The notes under the pieces: model-generated
The model's input: the letters and a program-made list of their open reading frames with translations, nothing else
Database searches by the model: none
Told to the model about the DNA's origin: nothing
Shown here: in pieces, positions 6,665 to 13,693 of the stretch
Layout: every line of letters begins with the position of its first letter
Position numbering within the stretch: position 1 is the stretch's first letter
Origin: Candidatus Taylorbacteria bacterium RIFCSPLOWO2_01_FULL_45_15b
GTDB lineage: Bacteria; Patescibacteriota; Minisyncoccia; Phycocordibacterales; 01-FULL-45-15b
Direction of reading: 5' to 3'
Length of the DNA: 16,114 nucleotides
NCBI GenBank assembly: GCA_001822655.1
Contig: MHRX01000004.1
Location: 1-16,114 of the forward strand
Translations under genes and position numbers: made by a program

Positions 6665-6940
6665 GAAACGGAGATTTAAGGCGTAAACAAATTCGAAATT
6701 TCAAAGGCAAATAATCAGCGTCCACTACAGTATATCCGCCATGGCGCGTATACTGTAGTTAGTGGCTATATTGAGGTTCTGTAAAAAAAGATAAAGAAAG
6801 AATCCAAGGTTGGACCTTTCGATTCCCTCATTCGCGAGGCTACGAAAGGGCAAGTAAGATCGAGCCCCGAATTTACGGTTCGACTTTCTTACTGATTTAA
6901 GGTCGAACCGCGGTTTGTCTGAGGATTAAGGATTTTCCTT
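6665..6940. other. Intergenic region rich in inverted repeats between convergent genes
   Basis: No gene is seen. Besides the 36-bp palindrome (6724-6759), the stretch contains CCTTTCG/CGAAAGG (6815-6821/6843-6849) enclosing CCTC/GAGG (6826-6829/6836-6839); GTAAGA/TCTTAC (6854-6859/6887-6892); and GGTTCGAC/GTCGAACC (6877-6884/6902-6909). The last two cross each other, so they must be alternative folds or a pseudoknot. Confidence 0.55.
6724..6759. repeat. 36-bp near-perfect palindrome
   Basis: Arms ACTACAGTATA (6724-6734) and TATACTGTAGT (6749-6759) are exact inverse complements. They flank TC, the 10-bp palindrome CGCCATGGCG (6737-6746), and CG. In total 32 of 36 positions are symmetric. It could be a protein-binding site or a cruciform. 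It does not look like known dif or parS sequences. Confidence 0.85.
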
Positions 6941-6987
6941 ATTCTTTAATTCATTCTATATTCTAAATTCTGGATTCTGGATTCTAT
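6941..6987. repeat. Heptamer tandem array ATTCTNN (AGAATNN on the minus strand)
   Basis: Five contiguous 7-bp units at 6953-6987 (ATTCTAT, ATTCTAA, ATTCTGG, ATTCTGG, ATTCTAT) with a fixed five-base core and two free bases; a sixth, ATTCTTT (6941-6947), precedes them, separated by AATTC-like filler. The last unit contains the topA stop codon (CTA on the plus strand, 6984-6986). Confidence 0.85.
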
Positions 6988-9155
6988 TTCGCAGGTTTAT
7001 GCGGATTGTGCATGGGACATGCTTTATTACTGCACCTTTCCGGAATAGTTTTCGTACCATCCATCATGAGGGACTGGCACATTGGGCAGATGTTGCCTGT
7101 CGGTTTTGCTTTGATTGCATTTTTACAATCTGGGTAATTGGAACAACTGTAGAAAATTCCGAACCGTCCGCGACGTTCGGTCATTTTGCCTGTCTTGCAG
7201 GTGGGGCAGACGACATCCGTCGTAGGAAGTGCGTTCTCATCTTTTTTAATGAATTTACACTTCGGATATGTTGCGCAGGAAATAAATTTTCCGAACCGCC
7301 CTTCGCGTTCCACAAGATTTCCTTTACCGCACTTCGGGCAAAGTTCTCCTGTGTCCCGTGGGCCATCTAGCTCTTTTCCGTCCATCATGCGCGCACCCAT
7401 GCAGTCGGGGAATTTGGCACAGCTCAAGAATTTTCCCGTTTTGCCGAGTTTGACGATCATCGGGCCGCCGCACTTCGGGCACTTCATCGAGTGGTCTGCT
7501 TCGCCCATGTTTGTAATTTTGTCGATTGAGGATTTTTCTTTCACCTGCTTTTTGAAGGGATTATAGAAATCCTTAAGCGTCTTTACGTATTCTCGCTTTC
7601 CGGCGGCGATATCATCAAGCTCGTCCTCCATCTCCGCGGTGAATGTATCGGAAATATAATTTGCGAAATTTTCCTCGAGAAAAGTGCTCACGACTTCTCC
7701 AGTATCAGTCGGACGAAGCGAGCGCTGTTCTTTGAGCACATACCCGCGGTCAATAATCGTCTTAATGATGGACGCATACGTAGAAGGCCGGCCGATCCCG
7801 CGCTTTTCAAGCTCTTTGACGAGCCCTGCTTCCGTATATCGGGGCGGCGGCAGAGTTTCTTTTTTTTCAGCGGTGATGTCGAGCAGAGTCAGTGCTTGTC
7901 CCTCGGATACTTTTGGAAGTTCCACGTCTTCCCCGTGCGATTCGGGATCGGCGCGCAACCAGCCGTCGAAAAGAATGCGCGACCCGTTTGCCGCGAAATC
8001 CGGCACAGCGTCTCCTTCAACGTTCGCGAGAATCCTTGTTCGGAGAATTTTTGCATCAGCCATTTGCGATGCCACTGTCCTCTGCCAGATCAAGCGGTAT
8101 AATTTTTTTTGTTCGTCATTGGCACCCGCGGATTCTTTGGAGATGGTTGTTGGACGGACTGCTTCATGAGCTTCTTGGGCGTTTTTTGATTTTGTCGCAT
8201 AGGTGCGGAATTCAGCATAGTTTTTTCCAAATTTTTTCTCGACCGTGCTTGCAATCTGCGCGACGGCGGCTTTTCCGAGGGTCGTGCTGTCGGTACGCAT
8301 ATAGGTTATGTGTCCTGCTTCATAGAGGCGTTGAGCGACCTGCATTGTGCGGGATGGTGCGAACCCGAGGCGGGAACTTGCGGCCTGCTGTAAGGTGGAA
8401 GTCGTGAATGGCGCTTTGGGGACTCGCTTAGCCTCGGTTTCCGTAACAGACTTAATGGACCAGGACTTTTTTTTGCCTTCCTCGAGGATTCTTTCTGCTT
8501 CTTTTGCATCTCTTGGCTCCTCGCTGCAGATGAAATTGAGGGGAATTTTATTTTTCGTCTCTGTGGCCGCAGTAATGACGAAGAATTCTTCCGGTTTGAA
8601 TGCTTTTATTTCGCGTTCTCTTTCGACAATGATTCGAAGAGCGGGGGATTGGACGCGGCCAGCGGAAAGACCATATCGAACCTTTTTCCAAATGAGGCCG
8701 GAGAGATCATATCCGACGAGCCGGTCCAAGACGCGGCGCGCCTCCTGGGCGCGGCGCAAGTTTTCATCAATATCTCTCGCTTCGCCAAGCGCCGCCGTAA
8801 CGGCGTCTTTCGTGATCTCGTGGTAGACGACGCGTTTTGGTTTGACGGTGATCCCGGCTTTCACCAATAACTCTGCCAAATGCCACGCGATAGCCTCGCC
8901 TTCACGATCCGGGTCGGTTGCGAGAATGATTTCGCTCGCGCCTTCCGCGAGAGATTCGATTTCGCTGACGACTTTTTCTTTACCCTTCGAAATTTCATAA
9001 TGTGGCACGAAGCCGGCCGCGATATCAATCGCTTTTTTATTGCTCTTTGGCAGATCGCGAATATGTCCAACGGACGCCTTGACGGTGTAGTCGTCCCCGA
9101 GATATTTAGAAATTGTTTTCGCTTTCGCGGGCGACTCGACAATGAAAAGTTTCAT
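6984..9155 (-). CDS. topA: DNA topoisomerase I (type IA)
   Basis: A 723-residue type IA topoisomerase that relaxes negative supercoils by cutting and passing one strand. The N-terminal Toprim domain has VESPAK with E7, and TDPDREGEA with D81 and D83 for Mg2+. The core includes SAGRVQSPAL (164-173). The catalytic tyrosine is Y285 in GHITYMRTDS (281-290), with R287 beside it. The C-terminus (about 580-720) has three four-cysteine zinc ribbons (CPKCGG...C, CPKCGK...C, CPTCKT...C) and a fourth cysteine cluster at the very end, a common arrangement. The ATG start gives the normal Toprim N-terminus MKLFIVESPAK. It lies 126 nt behind dprA on the same strand. No clear SD is seen. The stop codon sits inside a heptamer repeat array. 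Confidence 0.97.
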   Translation of the reverse strand: MKLFIVESPAKAKTISKYLGDDYTVKASVGHIRDLPKSNKKAIDIAAGFVPHYEISKGKEKVVSEIESLAEGASEIILATDPDREGEAIAWHLAELLVKAGITVKPKRVVYHEITKDAVTAALGEARDIDENLRRAQEARRVLDRLVGYDLSGLIWKKVRYGLSAGRVQSPALRIIVEREREIKAFKPEEFFVITAATETKNKIPLNFICSEEPRDAKEAERILEEGKKKSWSIKSVTETEAKRVPKAPFTTSTLQQAASSRLGFAPSRTMQVAQRLYEAGHITYMRTDSTTLGKAAVAQIASTVEKKFGKNYAEFRTYATKSKNAQEAHEAVRPTTISKESAGANDEQKKLYRLIWQRTVASQMADAKILRTRILANVEGDAVPDFAANGSRILFDGWLRADPESHGEDVELPKVSEGQALTLLDITAEKKETLPPPRYTEAGLVKELEKRGIGRPSTYASIIKTIIDRGYVLKEQRSLRPTDTGEVVSTFLEENFANYISDTFTAEMEDELDDIAAGKREYVKTLKDFYNPFKKQVKEKSSIDKITNMGEADHSMKCPKCGGPMIVKLGKTGKFLSCAKFPDCMGARMMDGKELDGPRDTGELCPKCGKGNLVEREGRFGKFISCATYPKCKFIKKDENALPTTDVVCPTCKTGKMTERRGRFGIFYSCSNYPDCKNAIKAKPTGNICPMCQSLMMDGTKTIPERCSNKACPMHNPHKPAK

Positions 9156-9281
9156 AAAGTATGTGGAGTAGTATTACATGCTTATAAATTTATATGCAAA
9201 TATAATCATGCCGACATCATTTGGCGGTAAGATGTTCTCCCAGGCAGAAGATCAAGAAAATTACAAGATTGCTTCAACTAT

Positions 9282-10139
9282 TTATACTTTTCTTATTTCT
9301 CCCATTTCCTCTGCAATATAGCCATTCAGCTCAAGCGAAGCCAGTGTGATATTTGTCTTATGTGCGGGCCATCCGAGAAGACGAATGAGTAAATCGCGAG
9401 AGATCGGAGAGGAGAGCGCATCGAGTATCATTTTTTCCTCTTCGGTGCATTCCGAAAAATCTTTTTCTTTTTTTTGCTCGACTTTGAATCCGAGGACTTC
9501 CAGAATATTCTCGCTCGATGTGATGGGTGTCGCTCCAAGTCGAATCAGCATATTCGGTCCTTCGGAAAGCGACGAGGTAATGGGGCCGGGAAGCGCAAGA
9601 ACGTCTCGATTGTATTCTGTCGCGAGTTTTGAAGTGATGAGGGTCCCAGACATTTTCTCTGCCTCTATGACGAGTGTGGCGTGCGACAGCCCCGCCATGA
9701 TGCGATTTCGACGAGGAAAACTCCACGGGGTTGCTTGGAAATCCGGAGCGTATTCGGATAAAAGGGCACCCTTATTTTCCAAAATTTTTTTTGCAAGACG
9801 CACATTACTTCGCGGGTAGAGCACGCCGTCTTCAAGTCCGGAGCCTGGAACCGCAACGGTCGTCAGGTTGTTTTCAAGTGCTGATTCATGAGCCACCGAA
9901 TCCGCGCCCATAGCAAGTCCTGAAATTATGACGATTGGATACCCCGAGAGTCCGGCGATAAGCTTTTCGCAGGCAGTTCTTCCATAAGGACTTATCCGCC
10001 GCGATCCAACGACCGTCAGAAATTTATTTTCTTCACCCGGGTACTGCCCTTGAATGTACAATTCTTTCGGCGGATCATTGATCTCTTTTAATAACGTTGG
10101 AAATTTCTCGGGTGTAAGTTTTGTAATCGTAGCTTTCAT
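9282..10139 (-). CDS. dprA: DNA-processing protein DprA (Smf)
   Basis: A 285-residue DprA/Smf, a single-stranded DNA-binding protein that protects incoming DNA during natural transformation and loads RecA. The Rossmann-like domain shows VVGSRRISPYGR (43-54), SGLAMGADSVAH, a proline-glycine loop VAVPGSGLEDGVLYP, FPRRNRIMAGLS and EAEKMSGTLITSKLA, all family hallmarks. A C-terminal winged-helix-like region (about 230-280) follows. There is no N-terminal SAM domain, so it is a short form. The start is supported by AAAGG 8 nt upstream of the ATG. CPR bacteria often keep competence genes, so a DNA-uptake role is plausible. It is divergent from serS, and the intervening region is filled with heptamer repeats. 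Confidence 0.96.
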   Translation of the reverse strand: MKATITKLTPEKFPTLLKEINDPPKELYIQGQYPGEENKFLTVVGSRRISPYGRTACEKLIAGLSGYPIVIISGLAMGADSVAHESALENNLTTVAVPGSGLEDGVLYPRSNVRLAKKILENKGALLSEYAPDFQATPWSFPRRNRIMAGLSHATLVIEAEKMSGTLITSKLATEYNRDVLALPGPITSSLSEGPNMLIRLGATPITSSENILEVLGFKVEQKKEKDFSECTEEEKMILDALSSPISRDLLIRLLGWPAHKTNITLASLELNGYIAEEMGEIRKV

Positions 10140-10154
10140 ACAAATGACCTTTGG

Positions 10155-10189
10155 AGTATGTAGTATACAGTATTCAGTATTTAGTATGG
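10155..10189. repeat. Heptamer tandem array AGTATNN, dprA side
   Basis: Five perfect contiguous units: AGTATGT, AGTATAC, AGTATTC, AGTATTT, AGTATGG. The first five bases are invariant and the last two are free. Read toward dprA (minus strand) the units are NNATACT; one is GTATACT, containing a -10-like TATACT (10167-10162) 22 nt before the dprA ATG. Confidence 0.9.
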
Positions 10190-10211
10190 TAGAGAAGCGG
10201 ACGAATTTTCA

Positions 10212-10246
10212 AAATACTGTATACTAAATACTACATACTAAATACT
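10212..10246. repeat. Heptamer tandem array NNATACT, serS side (inverted copy)
   Basis: Five contiguous units in opposite orientation to the array at 10155-10189: AAATACT, GTATACT, AAATACT, ACATACT, AAATACT. The array ends 5 nt before the serS ATG. GTATACT carries a -10-like TATACT (10220-10225) 26 nt before serS. The two arrays, 22 bp apart, could form a long hairpin or cruciform. Confidence 0.9.
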
Positions 10247-10251
10247 AATTT

Positions 10252-11511
10252 ATGCTCGATATCCGATTCATTCGAGAAAATAAGGACATCATCATTGCCG
10301 CGGCGAAGAAAAAGCGCATAGCTGTTGATATTGATGAGTTGTTGAAAGTAGATGAAGAACGGCGCGTCGAAATGCAATCAGCCGAGAAACTTCGCGCCGA
10401 GCAAAATGAGATGAGCAAGAAAATTGCGTATGAGAAGGATTTTTCCGCAAAGTCTCACATGATCGAGGAGATGAAAGTGGTGAAAGAGGAATTGGGTAAA
10501 ATCGAAGTGAAGCTTGAGGGGATCATGAAGACTTGGCAATCCCTCATGCTCGCGGTTCCCAATATTCCCGATATTTCAGTTCCCGAAGGCGAGGACGAAT
10601 CCAAAAATGTCGAAGTTCATGTGTGGGGAGACAGGCCGAATTTCTCATTTGAGCCCAAAGATCATCTTGAGCTCATGCTGAAGCTTGGAATGGTGGACAT
10701 CGAACGCGGAACGAAGGTTCATGGGTTTCGGGGATATTTTTTGAAAGACGACGGGGCCGAACTTTCGTGGGCAGTCTGGAATTATGCCCGCGCATTCTTT
10801 GGCAAAAGGAATTTTACTCACGTCGTAGCGCCCGCTGTCGTCCGCAAAGAATATTTTTATGCAACGGGACATCTGCCAAAGGAAGCGGAAGATTTATTTA
10901 AGACACAGGACGACGATTATTTGGCTGGCACCGCGGAAGTACCGATGATGGCATATCACGCGGGTGAGATTTTGAGAAAAGAAGATTTACCCAAGCGGTA
11001 TCTCGCGTTTTCTCCCTGCTACCGGCGTGAGGCGGGAAGTCACGGCAAAGATACGAAGGGGCTTATCCGTGTTCACGAATTTTATAAACTTGAACAGCTC
11101 ATCATTTCGGAGGCGGACCACGCGCAGTCCGAAAAAATTCACGAAGAGATCAACAGGAATTTTGAGGAATTTATCGAATCTCTCGGCCTGCCGTATCGAA
11201 GGCTGCTTATCTGCGGCGGCGATCTTTCCGCGAGTAAGGTGAAGCAATACGATACCGAAGTCTGGTTTCCATCGCAGAAGGCATATCGCGAAGCTTCGAG
11301 CGCGTCGTATTTTCATGATTTCCAGACGCGCAGATTCAACATTCGCTATGATGCCGGCGACAAAAAACTTTTCGCGCATTCCGCGAACTCGACGGCCGCC
11401 GCCACCCCGAGGCTCATGGCGGCAATTATTGAAAATTATCAGCAGCCGGACGGAAAAATTGTTGTACCGGCTGTTCTTCGTCCGTATATAGGTAAGGAGG
11501 TATGGGAGTAG
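10252..11511 (+). CDS. serS: Serine--tRNA ligase
   Basis: A 419-residue class II aminoacyl-tRNA synthetase that charges tRNA-Ser. The N-terminal ~105 residues form the charged helical hairpin (coiled-coil arm) that contacts the long variable arm of tRNA-Ser. The catalytic domain has the serine-pocket motif TAEVPM (TAGTAEVP family pattern), motif 2 around FSPCYRREAGSHGKDTKGLIRVHEF, the EVWFPSQKAYREASSAS segment, and motif 3-like NSTAAATPRLMAAIIENYQ close to the end. Length is normal. The start ATG 10252 yields the usual MLDIRFIREN N-terminus; no SD lies upstream because the heptamer array occupies the leader. Its last 10 nt overlap ftsQ. Confidence 0.97.
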   Translation: MLDIRFIRENKDIIIAAAKKKRIAVDIDELLKVDEERRVEMQSAEKLRAEQNEMSKKIAYEKDFSAKSHMIEEMKVVKEELGKIEVKLEGIMKTWQSLMLAVPNIPDISVPEGEDESKNVEVHVWGDRPNFSFEPKDHLELMLKLGMVDIERGTKVHGFRGYFLKDDGAELSWAVWNYARAFFGKRNFTHVVAPAVVRKEYFYATGHLPKEAEDLFKTQDDDYLAGTAEVPMMAYHAGEILRKEDLPKRYLAFSPCYRREAGSHGKDTKGLIRVHEFYKLEQLIISEADHAQSEKIHEEINRNFEEFIESLGLPYRRLLICGGDLSASKVKQYDTEVWFPSQKAYREASSASYFHDFQTRRFNIRYDAGDKKLFAHSANSTAAATPRLMAAIIENYQQPDGKIVVPAVLRPYIGKEVWE

Positions 11512-12347
11512 CGCTACGGCAATTTCGATCCGGCAAGCATATTAGAAGAAAGCGCAACATTCTTCTGCAGAGATTTTTAATCGTAGTCTCAATCTGCGCC
11601 GTGCTCGTGCTTGTCGGCGCGCTTTTGTCGCGGATCGGCGCGCTCTCTCTCACGCAGGTCGAAATTCGAGGGGCGAAAACGATTGCCCCTACAACGATAA
11701 AGGCGACGGCCATGTCATTTTTGCGGGGCAATCATTTATTTTTGTTTCGGAAAACAAATATACTTCTCTATCCGAGAAGCCGCATTGAATTCTCCATACT
11801 GGAGACCTTTCCTGCGGTCCGATATGCCACACTTTCGCTTGAAGGACGCCATACTCTGGTCGTCGATGTTGAAGAGCGCACGCCACAGTATCTTTGGTGC
11901 GGGACGAGTCGCGAAGATTTCGAAGCTGATCGCGGGAAATGCTTTTTTGTGGACCTGGAGGGCTACATATATTCCGAGGCGCCGGAATTTACTCAAGGTG
12001 TATATCGAAAACTTTACGGCGGCGATGCCGTTTCACCGCGTGAATTTTTTTTGGACAGCGAAGGATTTAAGAGTTTTGAAACAATACTCGAAGGTTTTTC
12101 CGGGATTCGTGTAGATGTTGACAGGATCTTTGTCGGAGACATTATGCCTGGCGGGCGCGAGACGGAAGGTTTTGCCGGGCCTACCATCATTAAGTGGAAT
12201 CTACAGGATCCCGCGTCTGCGATCTCAACGCTAGGGGCAATCCTCAATGATCCGAGTCAAGGTATCTCTCTTGATGCCGGCACTATTGAATACATAGATG
12301 TGCGTTTTCCAAATAAGGCATTTTATAAGAGCCTATCTCCAATCTAA
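11502..12347 (+). CDS. ftsQ: FtsQ/DivIB-type cell-division protein, 3' end altered by an insertion
   Basis: A 281-residue bitopic membrane protein of the divisome, which links early and late division proteins. It has a short basic cytoplasmic tail (residues 1-20), one transmembrane helix (about 21-43, FLIVVSICAVLVLVGALL) and a POTRA domain (about 50-125, beginning LTQVEIRGAKTIAP). An extracytoplasmic beta-rich domain follows. ATG 11502 overlaps the serS stop by 10 nt; AAGGAGG lies unusually close (1 nt) to it, so initiation probably depends on translational coupling. The last five codons (SLSPI) and the TAA stop belong to the end of a foldback element inserted here. Removing the element joins AAG with downstream DNA and would extend the protein to ...AFYKEKGSALSEVLGE, stop at 12553-12555. 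The lost tail is only about 13 residues. Confidence 0.88.
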   Translation: MGVALRQFRSGKHIRRKRNILLQRFLIVVSICAVLVLVGALLSRIGALSLTQVEIRGAKTIAPTTIKATAMSFLRGNHLFLFRKTNILLYPRSRIEFSILETFPAVRYATLSLEGRHTLVVDVEERTPQYLWCGTSREDFEADRGKCFFVDLEGYIYSEAPEFTQGVYRKLYGGDAVSPREFFLDSEGFKSFETILEGFSGIRVDVDRIFVGDIMPGGRETEGFAGPTIIKWNLQDPASAISTLGAILNDPSQGISLDAGTIEYIDVRFPNKAFYKSLSPI

Positions 12348-12512
12348 TGCCTAGTTGAAACAGCCAAAATTCGTTGCGAAAATTGCAGATTTTGAGGAAG
12401 CATATCGAGATACGCTGACGAAAAATATGCAATTTGTAGCAGAATTTTGGATGTTTCAACAGGCAAGTCAAGGATTTGCGTCTTAAACTGCGGTTAGATT
12501 GGAGATAGGCTC
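12329..12512. mobile_element. MITE-like foldback element, 184 bp, with TAA target duplication
   Basis: The terminal inverted repeats are exact over 19 bp: GAGCCTATCTCCAATCTAA (12329-12347) and its inverse complement (12494-12512). Internal arms continue the symmetry: TGCCT/AGGCA (12348-12352/12461-12465), GTTGAAACAGCCAAAATTC against 12442-12460 (18 of 19), and AAATTGCAGATTTT (12380-12393) against 12422-12435 (13 of 14). The right arm has an extra 28 nt (12466-12493). Both ends are flanked by TAA (12326-12328 and 12513-12515). Deleting the element and one TAA restores an open ftsQ frame. No transposase is encoded, so it would move in trans. GAG ends and a 3-bp TNA duplication recall the IS1031 group of the IS5 family; this link is an inference. 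Confidence 0.85.
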
Positions 12513-12589
12513 TAAGGAAAAAGGGTCTGCATTGTCGGAAGTTTTAGGAGAATAGAGTATTCGAGCTTTCATGAACGGTATATACGGGG

Positions 12590-12595
12590 TAAAAT
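12590..12595 (+). promoter_or_regulatory. -10 box before the D,D-peptidase gene, leaderless type
   Basis: TAAAAT, then exactly 6 nt, then ATG 12602. This is the same hexamer and spacing as parB. No SD and no clear -35 are seen. Confidence 0.5.
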
Positions 12596-12601
12596 ATATT
12601 C

Positions 12602-13642
12602 ATGCTTTTTGGTTTTTTTAGATCGTACGGTTTTTTTGTTACCGCATCTCTTTTTGTGGGGTGTGCGATTGGGATCGGTGTGTTTGGCGGTATAGATCTC
12701 GTGAAAGCAAAATTCGCGCAGGAATTCGGGGCGGATACTGTTCTTGGAGTTCGGCGCGGGACGGAAAAACTGATGACGCCCGAAATTTCCGTCCCGCCTG
12801 AATCTGGAGAGTTAAATGGGATTGCAGTGAATGAGCCGACGAAAGATTTCGGCACCGACCGGGAGTCCGCTTCGAACATAGACAATGACTTACTGAAGCG
12901 GATTGAAACCGCTTTGCCGAAGGTGAAAAAAAACGAAGGGATTACCGCCGAGTCTTTTCTTGTTGCCGATCTTGACTCCGGTAGTATTCTGACGGAGCGC
13001 AATATTGAAGACGTATTGCCAATTGCTTCAGTAACGAAACTTGTAACGGCGATCGTCGCAAAAGAAAGATTTGCGGAGGATGATCCGATTCGGATTAGTC
13101 GAGAAGCGGTGGCGACTTATGGAACGGCGGGTTCGCTTGTCGCAGGCGAAGAAATTCTCGTCAGAGATCTCTTATACGCGCTTCTTATCGAGTCATCAAA
13201 CGATGCGGCCGAGGCGATTGCGATCGAGGCCGGACGGATTGATTTTTTGCGAGCAATGAACGCATTTGCGGTTACGATCGGGATGGATGATACCTATTTC
13301 AAAGACGCTTCCGGACTTTCGCCCGATAATCGCTCAAACGCTCGCGATCTTTTGAAGCTTGCGCGATATATCATGGCAAATAAGAAAGAACTCTTGTCGA
13401 TTACGAAGACCAAAACATATCGCACAAAACAGCATGTTTGGAACAACACCACTCTACTCCTTGCACTCCCGGCTTACGCCGGTGGGAAAAACGGGTTTAC
13501 CGATGAAGCGCTTCGCACTGCATTATCTTTTTTTGATGTAAAGGGTTCGGATGGCAGGATCCACACTCTCGTCGTTGTCGTACTTCGAAGCAGTGATCGG
13601 GAGGGGGACGTAAAGAAACTGCTTCGACAAGTAAGTTCATAG
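12602..13642 (+). CDS. Peptidase S11 family D-alanyl-D-alanine carboxypeptidase (low-molecular-weight PBP)
   Basis: A 346-residue penicillin-binding-type D,D-peptidase that trims peptidoglycan stem peptides outside the membrane. It starts with a hydrophobic segment (about 9-32) serving as an uncleaved anchor or signal, then a linker rich in acidic and proline residues (about 50-110). The catalytic domain has SVTK with nucleophile S143 and K146, SSN (198-200), and GGKNGFT (294-300) at the place of the KTG box. The middle residue of the third motif is therefore Asn instead of Thr. The other spacing is normal. It cannot be told whether it is a carboxypeptidase (DacA-like) or an endopeptidase (PbpG-like). 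ATG 12602 is preceded by a -10 6 nt upstream and no SD. Confidence 0.9.
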   Translation: MLFGFFRSYGFFVTASLFVGCAIGIGVFGGIDLVKAKFAQEFGADTVLGVRRGTEKLMTPEISVPPESGELNGIAVNEPTKDFGTDRESASNIDNDLLKRIETALPKVKKNEGITAESFLVADLDSGSILTERNIEDVLPIASVTKLVTAIVAKERFAEDDPIRISREAVATYGTAGSLVAGEEILVRDLLYALLIESSNDAAEAIAIEAGRIDFLRAMNAFAVTIGMDDTYFKDASGLSPDNRSNARDLLKLARYIMANKKELLSITKTKTYRTKQHVWNNTTLLLALPAYAGGKNGFTDEALRTALSFFDVKGSDGRIHTLVVVVLRSSDREGDVKKLLRQVSS

Positions 13643-13678
13643 GATTCTCCGCGTCCGCTTTCTTGCTCGCACGGATTT

Positions 13679-13687
13679 TGCTATTGT
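13679..13687 (+). promoter_or_regulatory. Extended -10 of dus, leaderless type
   Basis: TGC-TATTGT (13679-13687), exactly 6 nt, then the dus ATG at 13694. No SD lies upstream. This is the same arrangement as for parB and rel. Confidence 0.55.
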
Positions 13688-13693
13688 CTCGTC

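Noticed and set aside
7684..8407. Long plus-strand ORFs inside topA (161 and 171 codons)
   Set aside because: They are antisense to conserved topA coding sequence and have no family-like features.
10155..10246. CRISPR-like array
   Set aside because: The units are 7 bp and contiguous, without spacers, and no cas gene is nearby.
11490..11520. A later start for ftsQ because the SD is only 1 nt from ATG
   Set aside because: No in-frame ATG, GTG or TTG follows before the transmembrane helix; coupling with the overlapping serS stop explains initiation.
12348..12600. The inverted repeat after ftsQ as a simple terminator
   Set aside because: It is 184 bp long with exact 19-bp ends, flanking TAA copies and no T run; frame restoration after removal fits an insertion better. 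It could still stop transcription secondarily.
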